DNA of 64,000 nucleotides from Halalkalibacter alkalisediminis (GCF_028610705.1 NZ_JAQQWT010000005.1:1-64000); one strand, 5' to 3'; numbered from the stretch's first letter, positions 41,660 through 50,770 are shown. Notes: generated by a model from the sequence alone, not told the origin. Numbers and translations are program-made.

Positions 41660-43677
41660 GGAATGTTTAGTGTTTGTCCAACCATAATTGGTTGATTGAC
41701 ATCTATCTGGTTAAACTCGGCCAATTGTTGAACGGTTATTTGGTACTTTTGAGCAATCTTCCATAATGTGTCTCCTAAAACAACAGCATGTACGATCATT
41801 TGCGGTGAAGTTGGTTGTTGAGTCGTTGGAATGGTCAACTTTTGTCCAATCATTAAATACTGTGATTCCGTTAGGTTATTAATCTTCACTAACGCGTCCA
41901 TTGTGACTTGGTATTTTTGAGCAATTTTCCATAGCGTATCTCCTGAAACCACAGTATGCACCCTATTTTCTGTTGGAACATTTGGTACGGACTGTTGGGT
42001 TGATGGAATCGTCAATTTCTGACCAACCCATAGATAGTTCGTTTCATTTAAATGATTGATTTTTACAATCGCGTCAACTGTCACTCCGTATTTTTGAGCA
42101 ATTTTCCATAACGTATCTCCTGATTGAACGGTATGAATCGTTGTGCTTACTGGTTGGTCTACTGTTTTTGTTGGAATCTTTAGCTTTTGTCCAACGAAGA
42201 GGTGTTGATCGACATCTAAAGAATTAAGCTGAACAATATCAACAATCGTTACTTCATATTTCTGAGCAATCTTCCATAACGTATCACCACTAATAACAGT
42301 ATGAATGGTAACATTGCCTACTGGCTCTGTTAGTGGCGGAGAAGCCGGTGAAGCCTCTACTAATTCCACATCAGAGCTTGGAATTTGACCTGGCACTTGG
42401 TCTTTAACTAAGATTTGATAATAACCATTTTCAGGACTATCTGAAATTAAGGGAAATACCTCTCCCTTAGTTGCCTGATAACCCTGTGACATAGGATACA
42501 CTTGGACAGTTGGGTTATTAGAGGTGACTCGTACCTGTTTAACTGGCTCTGCAGCAACAACTGACGTGCTCTCTTTCACTGTTACAGGTTGACCGTTAAA
42601 AGTGATATAACCAGTAGCCCCATTGCTTTCAGTTACCATCACTTTGATAAAATACTGACCATTGATTGCTTTCCCACCCATCATGTCAGTACCATTCCAT
42701 GTAAAAGAATGAGATCCAGGCTTTAGATCTTGAATAGAAAGTACACGGTTCATATGACTTCCGGCTAATGTTGCCATAAAAACGGTGACGTTCACAGGTT
42801 CACTGACCGTTATTTGTCCAGAAACCGTATCATTTACCCCATCATTATTAGGGGTAATTTCTTGAGAATTAAAAGAAGCTGATTGAACAATTTCTTTTAA
42901 ACGCCATTGTGGAATTTGATTTTCTCCATTGGCTACCTTTATTAAACCGAGCTTTTCAATCGTTTGTGTTGTAGCTGGATAATTAAAGTTTAACTCAATC
43001 GTTTTAAAGACAATCTCATAGTCTCCATCACGAACGATATTGCCTTTTTGGTCTCTTCCATTCCACTTGAAACTGTGCTGTCCCGGTTCGAGTTTCACTC
43101 TAGAAGTTTGATATAGGACGGCTCCATCCTTTTGAACGGCAATTTGAACGTCAGCATGACGGCTTAACTCATATTGCACTTCTGTTAATGCTTCGTTTAC
43201 ACTATACCTTGGTGATATGCTAGATGGAGCGATTTGTTTCAATGTAACAAGTGACTTTGGATTCGTTTCTGATACAACAGTTATTTGCCCAAGCGGGAAC
43301 CCTTGTGCTGAATTATAACTACTATCCGTTAAATAGGATTTTAATTGATACGTCCCTGGGGGAAGCGGTTCCTTTTTTTCATCATCCCATGGTGACCAAT
43401 GAACAACATGCGTTGTTTTAAAATCAGTTGTTGAAAGATTAATTTTTGTTTGACGACCATTACCAACAGCCATCACATAGCCACGCGTTGGTTCATTCGT
43501 TTCTAACATAATTGACAAATACCCAGGGACGCTATTCCCTTTATAAGCAATAGGACTAGATGAAATTTGTTTATTTATAACTTCTGGAGGGTCACTATCT
43601 GAAGCGTGAACATGACTCTCAAAAACAAATACCATTAAAATAACAGCAAGAATATTTACAAACAGTTTTTTCGGCAT
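41650..43677 (-). CDS. secreted protein with FlgD-like Ig domains and four LysM repeats
   Basis: A 675-residue exported protein. Order: signal peptide (1-~25); a beta domain (~55-130); two FlgD-like Ig modules (GQHSFKWNGRDQKGNIVRDG ~205 and GSHSFTWNGTDMMGGKAING ~315, both with the xFxWNGxDxxG pattern); an SH3b-like stretch (~375-430); then four LysM domains, each with the block GDTLWKIAQKY and ending VGQKLKIPT-like, joined by Pro/Thr/Gln linkers. LysM repeats bind peptidoglycan N-acetylglucosamine, so it should be held in the wall. No catalytic domain is visible, so the role may be structural or in enzyme presentation. The start at ATG 43677 has GAGTAGGTGTCTAT upstream. It is the only large intact gene in a decayed region. 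Confidence 0.88.
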   Translation of the reverse strand: MPKKLFVNILAVILMVFVFESHVHASDSDPPEVINKQISSSPIAYKGNSVPGYLSIMLETNEPTRGYVMAVGNGRQTKINLSTTDFKTTHVVHWSPWDDEKKEPLPPGTYQLKSYLTDSSYNSAQGFPLGQITVVSETNPKSLVTLKQIAPSSISPRYSVNEALTEVQYELSRHADVQIAVQKDGAVLYQTSRVKLEPGQHSFKWNGRDQKGNIVRDGDYEIVFKTIELNFNYPATTQTIEKLGLIKVANGENQIPQWRLKEIVQSASFNSQEITPNNDGVNDTVSGQITVSEPVNVTVFMATLAGSHMNRVLSIQDLKPGSHSFTWNGTDMMGGKAINGQYFIKVMVTESNGATGYITFNGQPVTVKESTSVVAAEPVKQVRVTSNNPTVQVYPMSQGYQATKGEVFPLISDSPENGYYQILVKDQVPGQIPSSDVELVEASPASPPLTEPVGNVTIHTVISGDTLWKIAQKYEVTIVDIVQLNSLDVDQHLFVGQKLKIPTKTVDQPVSTTIHTVQSGDTLWKIAQKYGVTVDAIVKINHLNETNYLWVGQKLTIPSTQQSVPNVPTENRVHTVVSGDTLWKIAQKYQVTMDALVKINNLTESQYLMIGQKLTIPTTQQPTSPQMIVHAVVLGDTLWKIAQKYQITVQQLAEFNQIDVNQPIMVGQTLNIPTV

Positions 43678-43849
43678 ATAGACACCTACTCTCAATTTAT
43701 TTTTAAAATTACTAACTTATAATAGTAGAAAGAGAGTGTTTCCGGCAATCTGAAATTAATGGGAATTGGTTCATACAAAAGGCTGCTGAGATTATTCCTT
43801 ATAAGGGTACTCTTTGTGCTTATTTCCATGAATATTTAAACAAGAAGAA

Positions 43850-44040
43850 AAAGCTAACATATAAATGAAATCTTATTATGTATAGCCTAAGCAAGCAGGT
43901 CTTCCAAATTGGAAAAACGGCGCCTATGTTCAATAAGGTAACTGCAAATAACCTTCCGTAATTGGGCGCTTTTCTGTAATAAGAACAGCGTGCTTTTTTA
44001 TGAATAGGGCCATTTAATGGAGTAAGACTTTCCAACAATA
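43850..44040. repeat. patchwork of short dispersed intergenic motifs
   Basis: This gene-free stretch contains CGTAATTGGGCGCTTTTCTG and AGAACAGCGTGCTTTTTTA, a composition I recognise as common between Bacillaceae genes. No reading frame here is convincing. It may be remains of small mobile elements. Confidence 0.35.
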
Positions 44041-44162
44041 CTGGATATACATGTTATTATTATTTGAGATTGTGAAGTAATGTACTTAAGCTAAAGAAAC
44101 AGGTCACTTTAATAGCATGCTACTAAAAAAGAGAAGAAGTAGATTTAAGAGAGGTGGAATAT

Positions 44163-44942
44163 TTGGATTTATATTATCAAGAGTATGGGAATAAAGACGC
44201 TTTATTAATGGTATTTTTACACGGTGGTGGAGTAAGCAGTTGGATGTGGGATAAACAAATTCAATACTTCAATCATTATCATTGTGTTGCAATAGACTTA
44301 CCAGAACAAGGGAAAAGTAAACAAATGAATAACTTTTCAATTAAATTTAGTGCAGAGAAAGTTATTGAGTTAATAGAAAATATAGCGAATAAAAAGAAAG
44401 TACTTGTTATTGGGTTCTCTTTAGGAGCACAAGTGGTTGTTCAAATGTTAAGTATGAAATCAAATTTAATTGATTATGCAATGATAAATAGTGCATTAGT
44501 TAGACCATTTTCATTTGTAAAAAAATTGATTAGTCCTTCTGTTAAATTAACTTTTCCATTGATAAGAAATAAATCATTTTCAAAACTTCAAGCAAAAACA
44601 CTTTATGTTGATAAAGAATATTTTGAAATATATTACAAGGAAAGTTCCCTTATGAAATCAGATACTCTTGTTAGAATTTTGGAAGAAAATATGTCATTTG
44701 AAATACCCGAAGATTTTAATAAAGCGAAGAGTAAAATATTAGTTACTGTTGGTGAAAGAGAAAAAGCAGTAATGAAAAAATCAGCAAAAGATATAGTTTT
44801 AAGTAATTCTAATTGTATATGAATTATTATACCTAATGTTGGTCACGGAATATCTTTGATTAATCCTGATTTCTTTAATCATATGATAGAAAATTGGATA
44901 AAGGAGGATGTTTTACCACGAAACGTAGTAAAAATAAAATGA
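44163..44942 (+). pseudogene. alpha/beta hydrolase with an in-frame TGA before the catalytic His
   Basis: The frame encodes an alpha/beta-hydrolase fold: oxyanion region VFLHGGGVSSWMW, DLPEQGKSKQ, nucleophile elbow VIGFSLGAQVVVQM and acid-strand ILVTVGEREKAV. It stops with TGA at 44820-44822 after SNSNCI. The same frame then continues without break to 44942: IIIPNVGHGISLINPDFFNH ..., which supplies the catalytic His (VGHG). One base change (GGA to TGA) would explain it, leaving a protein without its triad His. A GTG at 44154 overlaps the AGGTG ribosome site, so TTG 44163 is the likelier start. Relic unless TGA is read through. Confidence 0.78.
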
Positions 44943-44970
44943 AATATGTTTTTAGTTTCATCAATGTATT

Positions 44971-45012
44971 AAAAGGAGGAGGTTTCACTGTTGAAGCATT
45001 CCTCCTTTTTTA
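44971..45012. terminator. bidirectional terminator
   Basis: AAAAGGAGGA and TCCTCCTTTTTT form a strong stem over a ~20-nt loop between the converging hydrolase and DUF805 remnants. Confidence 0.75.
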
Positions 45013-45230
45013 TCGTTCGTTATGTAATCATCCAATTGTTTAGGATTCGGTCCATGTGGATTAGAGCTAGGTTGACTATCTAAACATGTAAACACAAATA
45101 GAACAATTCCACCAATGATCGGAACAAAACTTATGAGAAACCACCATCGACTTCTCCCAATATCATGAAGCCCCCTAACCGTCACAGCTAACATTGGTAG
45201 TAAAACAGCTAGAGTATAAAGAGTTGTCAA
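44985..45230 (-). pseudogene. DUF805 membrane protein, 5'-truncated
   Basis: The frame holds the C-terminal two-thirds of a DUF805 protein: LYTLAVLLPMLAVTVRGLHD, IGRSRWWFLISFVPIIGGIV and a tail SNPHGPNPKQLDDY. The first helix region that should precede it is missing; upstream sequence switches directly into the 52-bp array at 45231. The apparent start codon (TTG) has no ribosome site. DUF805 proteins are ~115-130 residues; this one has ~80. Confidence 0.7.
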
Positions 45231-45646
45231 GAGGCGTTTAGAACCTTGTATTTGGCTGCTCGTGGATTTTGACGTACCTAATGCCTCGTTTAGGACCTTG
45301 TATTTATCCGCTCTACGGGTTTGACGTGCCTAAAGCCTCGTTTAGAGCCTTGTATTTCTATGCCCTACGGTTTTGACGTACCTAAAGCCTCGTTTAGAGC
45401 CTTGTATTTATCCGCTCTACGGTTTTCACGTACCTAAATCCTCGTTTAGGACCTTGTATTTATCCGCTCTACGGGTTTGACGTGCCTAAAGCCTCGTTTA
45501 GAGCCTTGTATTTGGCTGCTCTCCGGTTTTCACGTACCTAAAGCCTCATTTAGGACCTTGTATTTGGCTGCTCTCCGGTTTTCACGTACCTAAAGCCTCG
45601 TTTAGAGCCTTGTATTTCTATGCTCTACGAGTTTGACGTACCTAAA
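45231..45646. repeat. tandem array of 52-bp repeats (8 units)
   Basis: Eight copies of the core ACGTACCTAAAGCCTCGTTT occur with cores at 45272 and every 52 bp up to 45636 (no deviation). Between cores is a more variable part with two main forms, ATTTATCCGCTCTACGG and ATTTGGCTGCTCTCCGG, plus ATTTCTATGC. The alternation of forms suggests unit shuffling by unequal exchange. No frame stays open through it. Shares GTACCTAAA-CC-TTTA with the array at 6339-6611. Confidence 0.95.
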
Positions 45647-45809
45647 TTGTCTCATGTGGGTGTTTGTTAACCTATTTGGGTTAAACCCTCTACAGTGTGT
45701 AACACGCCTCACACTCTTTTTTGTTCCATATGATCCAATCTATCCGATTGTGAGTTTCATTGAGTTATTTTCAATATGGACCCTTGTATTAACTTAACTG
45801 TAGCAAGGT

Positions 45810-45902
45810 CTAATCGTAGCTTCGGTTAAACCAACCACTGCCTGGATTGTAACGATTCTCTTTACTATTGGGTCATCATTATTAAGTTTTTTAACAGCAT
45901 GA
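45810..45902 (+). pseudogene. C-terminal fragment of a membrane protein
   Basis: An open stretch without start codon reads GLIVASVKPTTAWIVTILFT then IGSSLLSFLTA and stop. It looks like the last transmembrane helix of a lost gene. Family not recognised. Confidence 0.35.
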
Positions 45903-45904
45903 TA

Positions 45905-45950
45905 CGTCGCAAAAAGGGATGAAGCATTAGCTTTCATCCCTTTTTGCGCA
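45905..45950 (-). terminator. terminator of the potassium channel gene
   Basis: GCAAAAAGGGATGAA pairs with TTCATCCCTTTTTGC over a short loop directly after the channel stop codon. Strong on both strands. Confidence 0.85.
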
Positions 45951-45952
45951 GC

Positions 45953-46972
45953 CTAACTGACACGCAATCTTTCATACGTTTCTTTATTACAAATAATATA
46001 CAGCTGCGCTTCTTCTGGAATCGGTTCACTCAGCCTGCGGTTAATGTCTAAGAAGTCTCTATCTGCGATCAGAGTGGCGCCCTGTTTCAACAAGTCTTGA
46101 AAAGCATCGTTGTATGTAACCCAGCTTGGATGTTTCGATAGCTGATAGAGGTCTTCCCCATGCTGACGGCTTATAAGCTGTGAATATACTTTGCTGACAC
46201 CTTTATATAATGCAGAGCGTACGGCAAGTCTTGAGATGGTTTCCTGTGACAAAATAAATTCGTCGACTTGCACATGAGAGAAGTTAGCTAGATTTTTTTC
46301 AGCCATGACTTCAACGGTTGTGTGAACATGAGGAGCCAATCGTCCAACTGTGATTGAGACGAGTAACGTCTTTGCATCTTTTAATGAAGCCTCCTGGATG
46401 TTGTCATCGGAAAAGATTATCACAGCGTTCGCTTGTGTCATGTTGGCTTTGATAAAGGGCTCCTCTGAGGAGGGATCTCCTTGTATGTAGTGAAGCCGGT
46501 TGTCGGTTAAATCCATAGGCGCTTTCGCCAGTGTATCAATGACAACTACCTCAACTTCCTCATCCGAATCAAGAATTTCCTTAATCGCCGATTCTGACTT
46601 TTTTCCCCATCCAATAATGATAATGTGGCGGTTATTCATGTAACTTATCCTTCCTTCCTCTCTCATCCTTCTAAATAACGTAAAGGAATCCACAATCTTG
46701 CCAATCACAACCCCAAGTAAGCCAATTCCAATTAAAAACATGAATACAGCAAATAGTTTACCAGGTAAAGTCACAGGAGAATAATCTCCATATCCGACGG
46801 TTGTAAAAGTCGTCATCACAAAGTAAAACGTGTTGGTGAGAGTTTCAAAGTTAGCTGGCTCTAGGGCATACATCATGATCGTACTTACAAGAATAAACAG
46901 AGCTGTCGTTAGAAATAATGTTAGGTTTTTCATTTTGATTAAACCTAGGCTGATTCTCAGAAAAATGTGCAT
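45953..46972 (-). CDS. potassium channel with RCK/TrkA-N domain (YugO-like)
   Basis: A 339-residue ion channel: two membrane helices around a pore loop with the K+ selectivity filter TTVGYGDYSP (~58-67), then RCK (TrkA-N) domain beginning HIIIIGWGKKSESAIKEIL, with VEVVVIDT and AVIIFSDDNIQEASLKDAKTL. B. subtilis YugO of this type mediates K+ release in biofilm electrical signalling. ACAGGAGGACACGAACA precedes ATG 46972; the longer frame to 47056 is not used. It is the last minus-strand gene of a group with two ATP-grasp enzymes and a DUF350 protein, 235 bp after the nearest of them, so co-transcription is possible. Confidence 0.92.
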   Translation of the reverse strand: MHIFLRISLGLIKMKNLTLFLTTALFILVSTIMMYALEPANFETLTNTFYFVMTTFTTVGYGDYSPVTLPGKLFAVFMFLIGIGLLGVVIGKIVDSFTLFRRMREEGRISYMNNRHIIIIGWGKKSESAIKEILDSDEEVEVVVIDTLAKAPMDLTDNRLHYIQGDPSSEEPFIKANMTQANAVIIFSDDNIQEASLKDAKTLLVSITVGRLAPHVHTTVEVMAEKNLANFSHVQVDEFILSQETISRLAVRSALYKGVSKVYSQLISRQHGEDLYQLSKHPSWVTYNDAFQDLLKQGATLIADRDFLDINRRLSEPIPEEAQLYIICNKETYERLRVS

Positions 46973-47207
46973 TGTTCGTGTCCTCCTGTGTCCTCGGTTT
47001 GCTGAAACCGAGAAGTTCCCGCACTTGTATCGAAGAGGCACGTACGGGGGCCTCATATGATTCGTTCGATGATATGAGTGGCAAAGTCGCTATTAAAATC
47101 AAGAACTCGCGAATATCACTCGCTCGCAATCGTCCACTCACCCTCTGCCCACCTCTCACACTAAAAAAATCATGCCGGTCTACTAGGCAAACTAGCAAAA
47201 AAACCTT

Positions 47208-48449
47208 CTACCCCGTCGTATATGCCACAAACATCGATAAATTCCCGGTAATCATGCCGCCGACTCGGAAAAACAAGCCACTTGGCTGGCCGTTGATAAC
47301 GTGTGACCCGATTAACAACTTGCCTGTATAAGGGCCGTCCCATGTATCAATCGTTTGATCAGGCATCGGGAAATATTCTTGAAAGACGACCGCTTGCTCT
47401 TGGTAGTAGTCGACGTCTTCTTCTAAAACGCTGCCACCTGAGACAATTTGAATGCCGCCGCCTTCACGACCAAGGACGGGCTTTTTCACATAGGACTCAA
47501 GTGAAATAGCCGTATCATAGGTTGGTATAAAATATTGATCAATGACGGCTTGCTCCGATCTGGTGTACCATTCTTCTTTTTTCTCCGTGATCAATGATAA
47601 AATCGCTTTTGATTGCATGAGCAAGGCTGAAGGTGGATTGATCACTTTCACTTTATCGTTCATCATGTGAACGATAAAGCGTTCGCCGATCAGCTCACCT
47701 GTGCCGCTTTTTTCTTCTAAAAAGTATTCAAGTGGGTAGAGGCGGTACAAAAAGTCGATTCGCTCGCCTTCTGGTGTTTGGACATCATCTTCGCCGACGA
47801 CAATGTCTTCGAGCGGGATGTACTTCGCTTGCTGCGGGTACAAGCTCATTAGGAATTGCACGGTTTGTTTGTCTTCATTATGCCAGTCGGCGCAAGTGAA
47901 ATAGAGTGTGTCCGTGCTGCCGATTCGATAGTCTTTAATGATTTGGTTCCAGGCACTTTTAATATTTGCGCTGATGTGGGCATTTGGATTAGGACTGCCG
48001 TACTCCTGACAAAGAACATCCTGCGCGATCGCAGCCTCTACTAATCCAACCGGTGTATCGGTATTTCCTTCGATCACTTTCAAACCTTTGGCCGAAGCGA
48101 TAAAGTCATACCGAACAAAGTAGGAGAAGGCCGTTTTGCCTTCAGTAAGAAGGAGATCCCATAAGAACACGGAAATACCGGTTTTGTGGATCACCGAACG
48201 GTCTTTTAAAATTTGTTCATATGTTTTCGCAAAAATATCGTTCACCGCTCTAGAAGCGTTTTCAACTTCTCGCACTAAGGAAGACGGGACGACTAAAAGG
48301 GAGTCGCTCATGTATTGGTTGTCTTCATAGTTTTCATAGAGCGTTGCCCACGTAAAGCCTTTAGCCGACACTTTGCGTTCGAGCTCAAGCCATCTTTTCA
48401 AATAAGCATCTGCTTCAAATGGCTCCGTAAGTGATTGGTATGGAAGCAT
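47208..48449 (-). CDS. glutathionylspermidine-synthase-like ATP-grasp ligase 1
   Basis: A 413-residue GSP_synth-family protein (E. coli YgiC/YjfC type). Key segments: LKVIEGNTDTPVGLVEA (Glu/Asn/Asp of the acceptor and metal site), LYFTCADWHNEDKQTVQFLM, VINPPSALLMQSKAILSLI, KKPVLGREGGGIQIVSGG (ATP-binding Lys and Gly loop), and LFFRVGGMITGNLSMFVA at the end. No amidase (CHAP) domain as in true Gsp synthetase. Such enzymes are thought to form an amide bond between a peptide or carboxylate and an amine; substrates are unknown here. AAAGGAGGTAAGACAA precedes the ATG. It lies 15 bp after the DUF350 gene: one operon. Confidence 0.88.
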   Translation of the reverse strand: MLPYQSLTEPFEADAYLKRWLELERKVSAKGFTWATLYENYEDNQYMSDSLLVVPSSLVREVENASRAVNDIFAKTYEQILKDRSVIHKTGISVFLWDLLLTEGKTAFSYFVRYDFIASAKGLKVIEGNTDTPVGLVEAAIAQDVLCQEYGSPNPNAHISANIKSAWNQIIKDYRIGSTDTLYFTCADWHNEDKQTVQFLMSLYPQQAKYIPLEDIVVGEDDVQTPEGERIDFLYRLYPLEYFLEEKSGTGELIGERFIVHMMNDKVKVINPPSALLMQSKAILSLITEKKEEWYTRSEQAVIDQYFIPTYDTAISLESYVKKPVLGREGGGIQIVSGGSVLEEDVDYYQEQAVVFQEYFPMPDQTIDTWDGPYTGKLLIGSHVINGQPSGLFFRVGGMITGNLSMFVAYTTG

Positions 48450-48464
48450 TTGTCTTACCTCCTT

Positions 48465-48881
48465 TTAGTAACTGATCGCCGCTGCGACAATCATCCCGAC
48501 TAGGACAGAGATACCGCCTAAGAACAGACCGACGGCTACGTTGCCTTTTTCCACTTCCTTTGCTAAGTTCGTATTGCGCGTAAACACATATTCCACTACA
48601 AGGTGAAGCACAATTTGAACGACGATCGCGACTAACGCCCAAATGGCTAGATCGACCAAGTTAATCGAGTGGCGAATCGCTGATTGAAGCACGACAACAA
48701 GACCTGCCATTTTTCCGAGTAGCTTTAACGCTACTGCGGTATTGCCGTTTTTAATTTGTGCACGTTCTGAGTAAGGGGTGAACAACTTAAATATGTATGT
48801 TCCAATTAGAAATAAGACAAGAGAAACAGCTAAATAGATCAAAAAATGATCGAAGGTTTGTAGATAAAAACGAATATTCAT
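48465..48881 (-). CDS. DUF350 membrane protein (YjfL-like)
   Basis: A 138-residue protein with four membrane helices arranged as two similar halves, each with a Gly-Asn-x-Ala-Val-(A/G)-L signature: IKNGNTAVALKLLGKMAGLV and VEKGNVAVGLFLGGISVLVG. DUF350 proteins are regularly encoded beside GSP-synthase-like genes (E. coli yjfL-yjfC). The start codon overlaps the previous gene's stop (ATGA, 4 bp), with GGAGCAAGTGA as ribosome site, so it is coupled to ATP-grasp ligase 2. Function unknown; possibly a transporter or anchor for the modified product. Confidence 0.88.
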   Translation of the reverse strand: MNIRFYLQTFDHFLIYLAVSLVLFLIGTYIFKLFTPYSERAQIKNGNTAVALKLLGKMAGLVVVLQSAIRHSINLVDLAIWALVAIVVQIVLHLVVEYVFTRNTNLAKEVEKGNVAVGLFLGGISVLVGMIVAAAISY

Positions 48882-50128
48882 TCACTTGCTCCTTTCATTC
48901 CACAAGGTAAGAAATAAGATAGATTGTTGGTAATTTGTGCCCCTGCTCGAAAACCAAAGGCGCTTGGTTTCTCGTTTACGATAAAACTACCTATTAACAG
49001 GTGAGCATCCGTCGTTCCTTTTTCCGTATGAATCGTTGTCACGGGCAAGTCGACATACTTTTGAAACACTTTTACATATTGGTCATAGGTTTGTTCCTTC
49101 GGCGAAAAGAGCGTTTGTCCATTTTGTTTCACTAAAACGGTGTCGCCTTCTCGTCCGAATGCGGGTTTGGAGACATACCGATCTCCATTTTCGATGAAAG
49201 GTTCTTCATCTAAGTACGTCGGTAGAAAGTGACGGCCAATGATGTCATGTTCTTGTTTTGTAAAAAATGCATGATCGTGTTCGTGCATTCCCCAGATCGC
49301 CGCCATCACCGCTTTGCTTTGCATCAAAAACGCTGAGGCTGGGTTCAGCATACCGACTTTCCCCTCACTCACTAGCTTCATAAACTCGATTCCGATTGGA
49401 AACTCGTCATCAGCTACATCTTCGAGTAACGCTTCTAACGGATAGGTGTGGCGGTAAAGAATATCGATTTTATTTCCTGCGCAATCAAAGACGCCCTCAC
49501 CGGCAACAAGTTGCAGCTCGTTCAATGGAACAAAAGCCGCTCCTTTGATTCTCGACACTTTCATTAAATACAGCAACGTTTCACGGTCTTCAATGTCTTC
49601 TTCATGAGCTGTGAAAACGACATATGGATGACCGGCTAATAAGATCCCCTGCGCGCAGTGATACACACTGTTGCGGATGGCTTTTCCTAACTCATACTCT
49701 TTTGAAGCATTAGGATCGACCCTATCAAATTCCACACACACCAACCCGTTCACCTCAAAGAGCTCGCGAATAAACGTCGGCGTGTCTGAGTTAAACTCAA
49801 TCATTTTTAAACCCTCATTGGTTTTGACAAAATCAAAGCGCCCGATGACCGTCTCATATGGGAGGAAATTCATCCTCAAAAAGGACACAGCTTTTGACGG
49901 AAACCCGAGATCGAGAAGTGTTTCGTCTGAAGCCCTTCGGATCATCTCGTTCATTTTTTTATAAATGGAGTAAACGTCTTGCGTTGCCTGATTGATGGCT
50001 GCTGCTTCATCCTCGTCCAATGTCAAACAGTCATAAAGAGCATATTCCATCCCGTACAACCGATCCCAAAATGTCGGTATCGCTCTATAAAATAAATCTC
50101 GTTTAGCCTCCAAAAGTACCACCGCCAC
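48878..50128 (-). CDS. glutathionylspermidine-synthase-like ATP-grasp ligase 2
   Basis: A ~411-416-residue paralogue of ligase 1. Family segments: KRDLFYRAIPTFWDRLYGME, LKMIEFNSDTPTFIRELFEV, VVFTAHEEDIEDRETLLYLM, LNPASAFLMQSKAVMAAIW, YVSKPAFGREGDTVLVKQNG and FGFRAGAQITNNLSYFLPCG. The two ligases differ around the acceptor site, so they probably use different substrates. The start is uncertain: GTG 50128 overlaps the end of the lipoprotein gene by 26 bp, and TTG 50113 is an alternative; GGAGG lies too far downstream for either, so coupling to the upstream gene is likely. First enzyme of the operon with DUF350 and ligase 1. Confidence 0.85.
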   Translation of the reverse strand: MAVVLLEAKRDLFYRAIPTFWDRLYGMEYALYDCLTLDEDEAAAINQATQDVYSIYKKMNEMIRRASDETLLDLGFPSKAVSFLRMNFLPYETVIGRFDFVKTNEGLKMIEFNSDTPTFIRELFEVNGLVCVEFDRVDPNASKEYELGKAIRNSVYHCAQGILLAGHPYVVFTAHEEDIEDRETLLYLMKVSRIKGAAFVPLNELQLVAGEGVFDCAGNKIDILYRHTYPLEALLEDVADDEFPIGIEFMKLVSEGKVGMLNPASAFLMQSKAVMAAIWGMHEHDHAFFTKQEHDIIGRHFLPTYLDEEPFIENGDRYVSKPAFGREGDTVLVKQNGQTLFSPKEQTYDQYVKVFQKYVDLPVTTIHTEKGTTDAHLLIGSFIVNEKPSAFGFRAGAQITNNLSYFLPCGMKGASE

Positions 50129-50555
50129 CCATGCCAGAGCGCGGGTTGGTCGCTTGGTTTGGATTTCGTTGTTGATTCGGGTTGGGCTGACTTACGTTCG
50201 GGTCTGTTCTTGGTGTTGTAACGGCCGGCTGACGTGTACCGCCACCACCCATCGCTCTTCCTGCCATAAAAGCAGCCATCGTTGGAAACCACATTCCCCC
50301 GTAGTAATAGTGACCGCGGTTCGGGTTCCCGTCTTCGACACATTGATAGCCCTCTGCTTCCTCATCCCACTTCCATGTATCACAATCCGCTTCATCTGGC
50401 GAAGGCGGACCTAGGTCCGGCTGAACATTAGGATCCGGCTCAGCTGGAGCCGAAAAGAGCTCCTCCTGTGTAGCGGGAGAGCATGCGGTTAGCCCCATTA
50501 ACGCCACACTCGAACCAAGCAATCCTTTTAGAAGCTTATCCGTTTTTGGTTTCAT
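50103..50555 (-). CDS. lipoprotein, YgiB/DUF1190-like
   Basis: A 150-residue lipoprotein with signal KGLLGSSVALMGLTAC and an acidic Pro-rich linker. The middle has DCDTWKWDEEAEGYQCVEDG (two Cys that may form a disulfide) and HYYYGGMWFPTMAAFMAG; the tail is Asn/Pro/Gln-rich and ends in Gly-rich MGGGGTFGG. This composition resembles E. coli YgiB/YjfM (DUF1190), which is encoded next to the same GSP-synthase-like genes; the similarity is by pattern, not alignment. AACGGGAGGTGTAGAAAAG precedes the ATG. It overlaps ligase 2 by 26 bp and heads the operon. Confidence 0.75.
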   Translation of the reverse strand: MKPKTDKLLKGLLGSSVALMGLTACSPATQEELFSAPAEPDPNVQPDLGPPSPDEADCDTWKWDEEAEGYQCVEDGNPNRGHYYYGGMWFPTMAAFMAGRAMGGGGTRQPAVTTPRTDPNVSQPNPNQQRNPNQATNPRSGMGGGGTFGG

Positions 50556-50770
50556 CTTTTCTACACCTCCCGTTTTGTATACGCATGTCCTGATCTTTTG
50601 GTTTCACGGATATCGATCCTCATACCTATCTATTTTAACCTATTTGCTTTCTAGCAATCATTTGTATTTATTTTTCGGAAAATCTAATATGGAAATTGTT
50701 TGAAATCCTACTTATTTTCGATAAAATGAATTATGATAGATTCATATATAGCCGTTGGGAGATACCGCAC

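Noticed and set aside
45231-45646. CRISPR array
   Set aside because: Every unit is a full 52-bp repeat with gradual variation, not short repeats with unique spacers; no cas genes.
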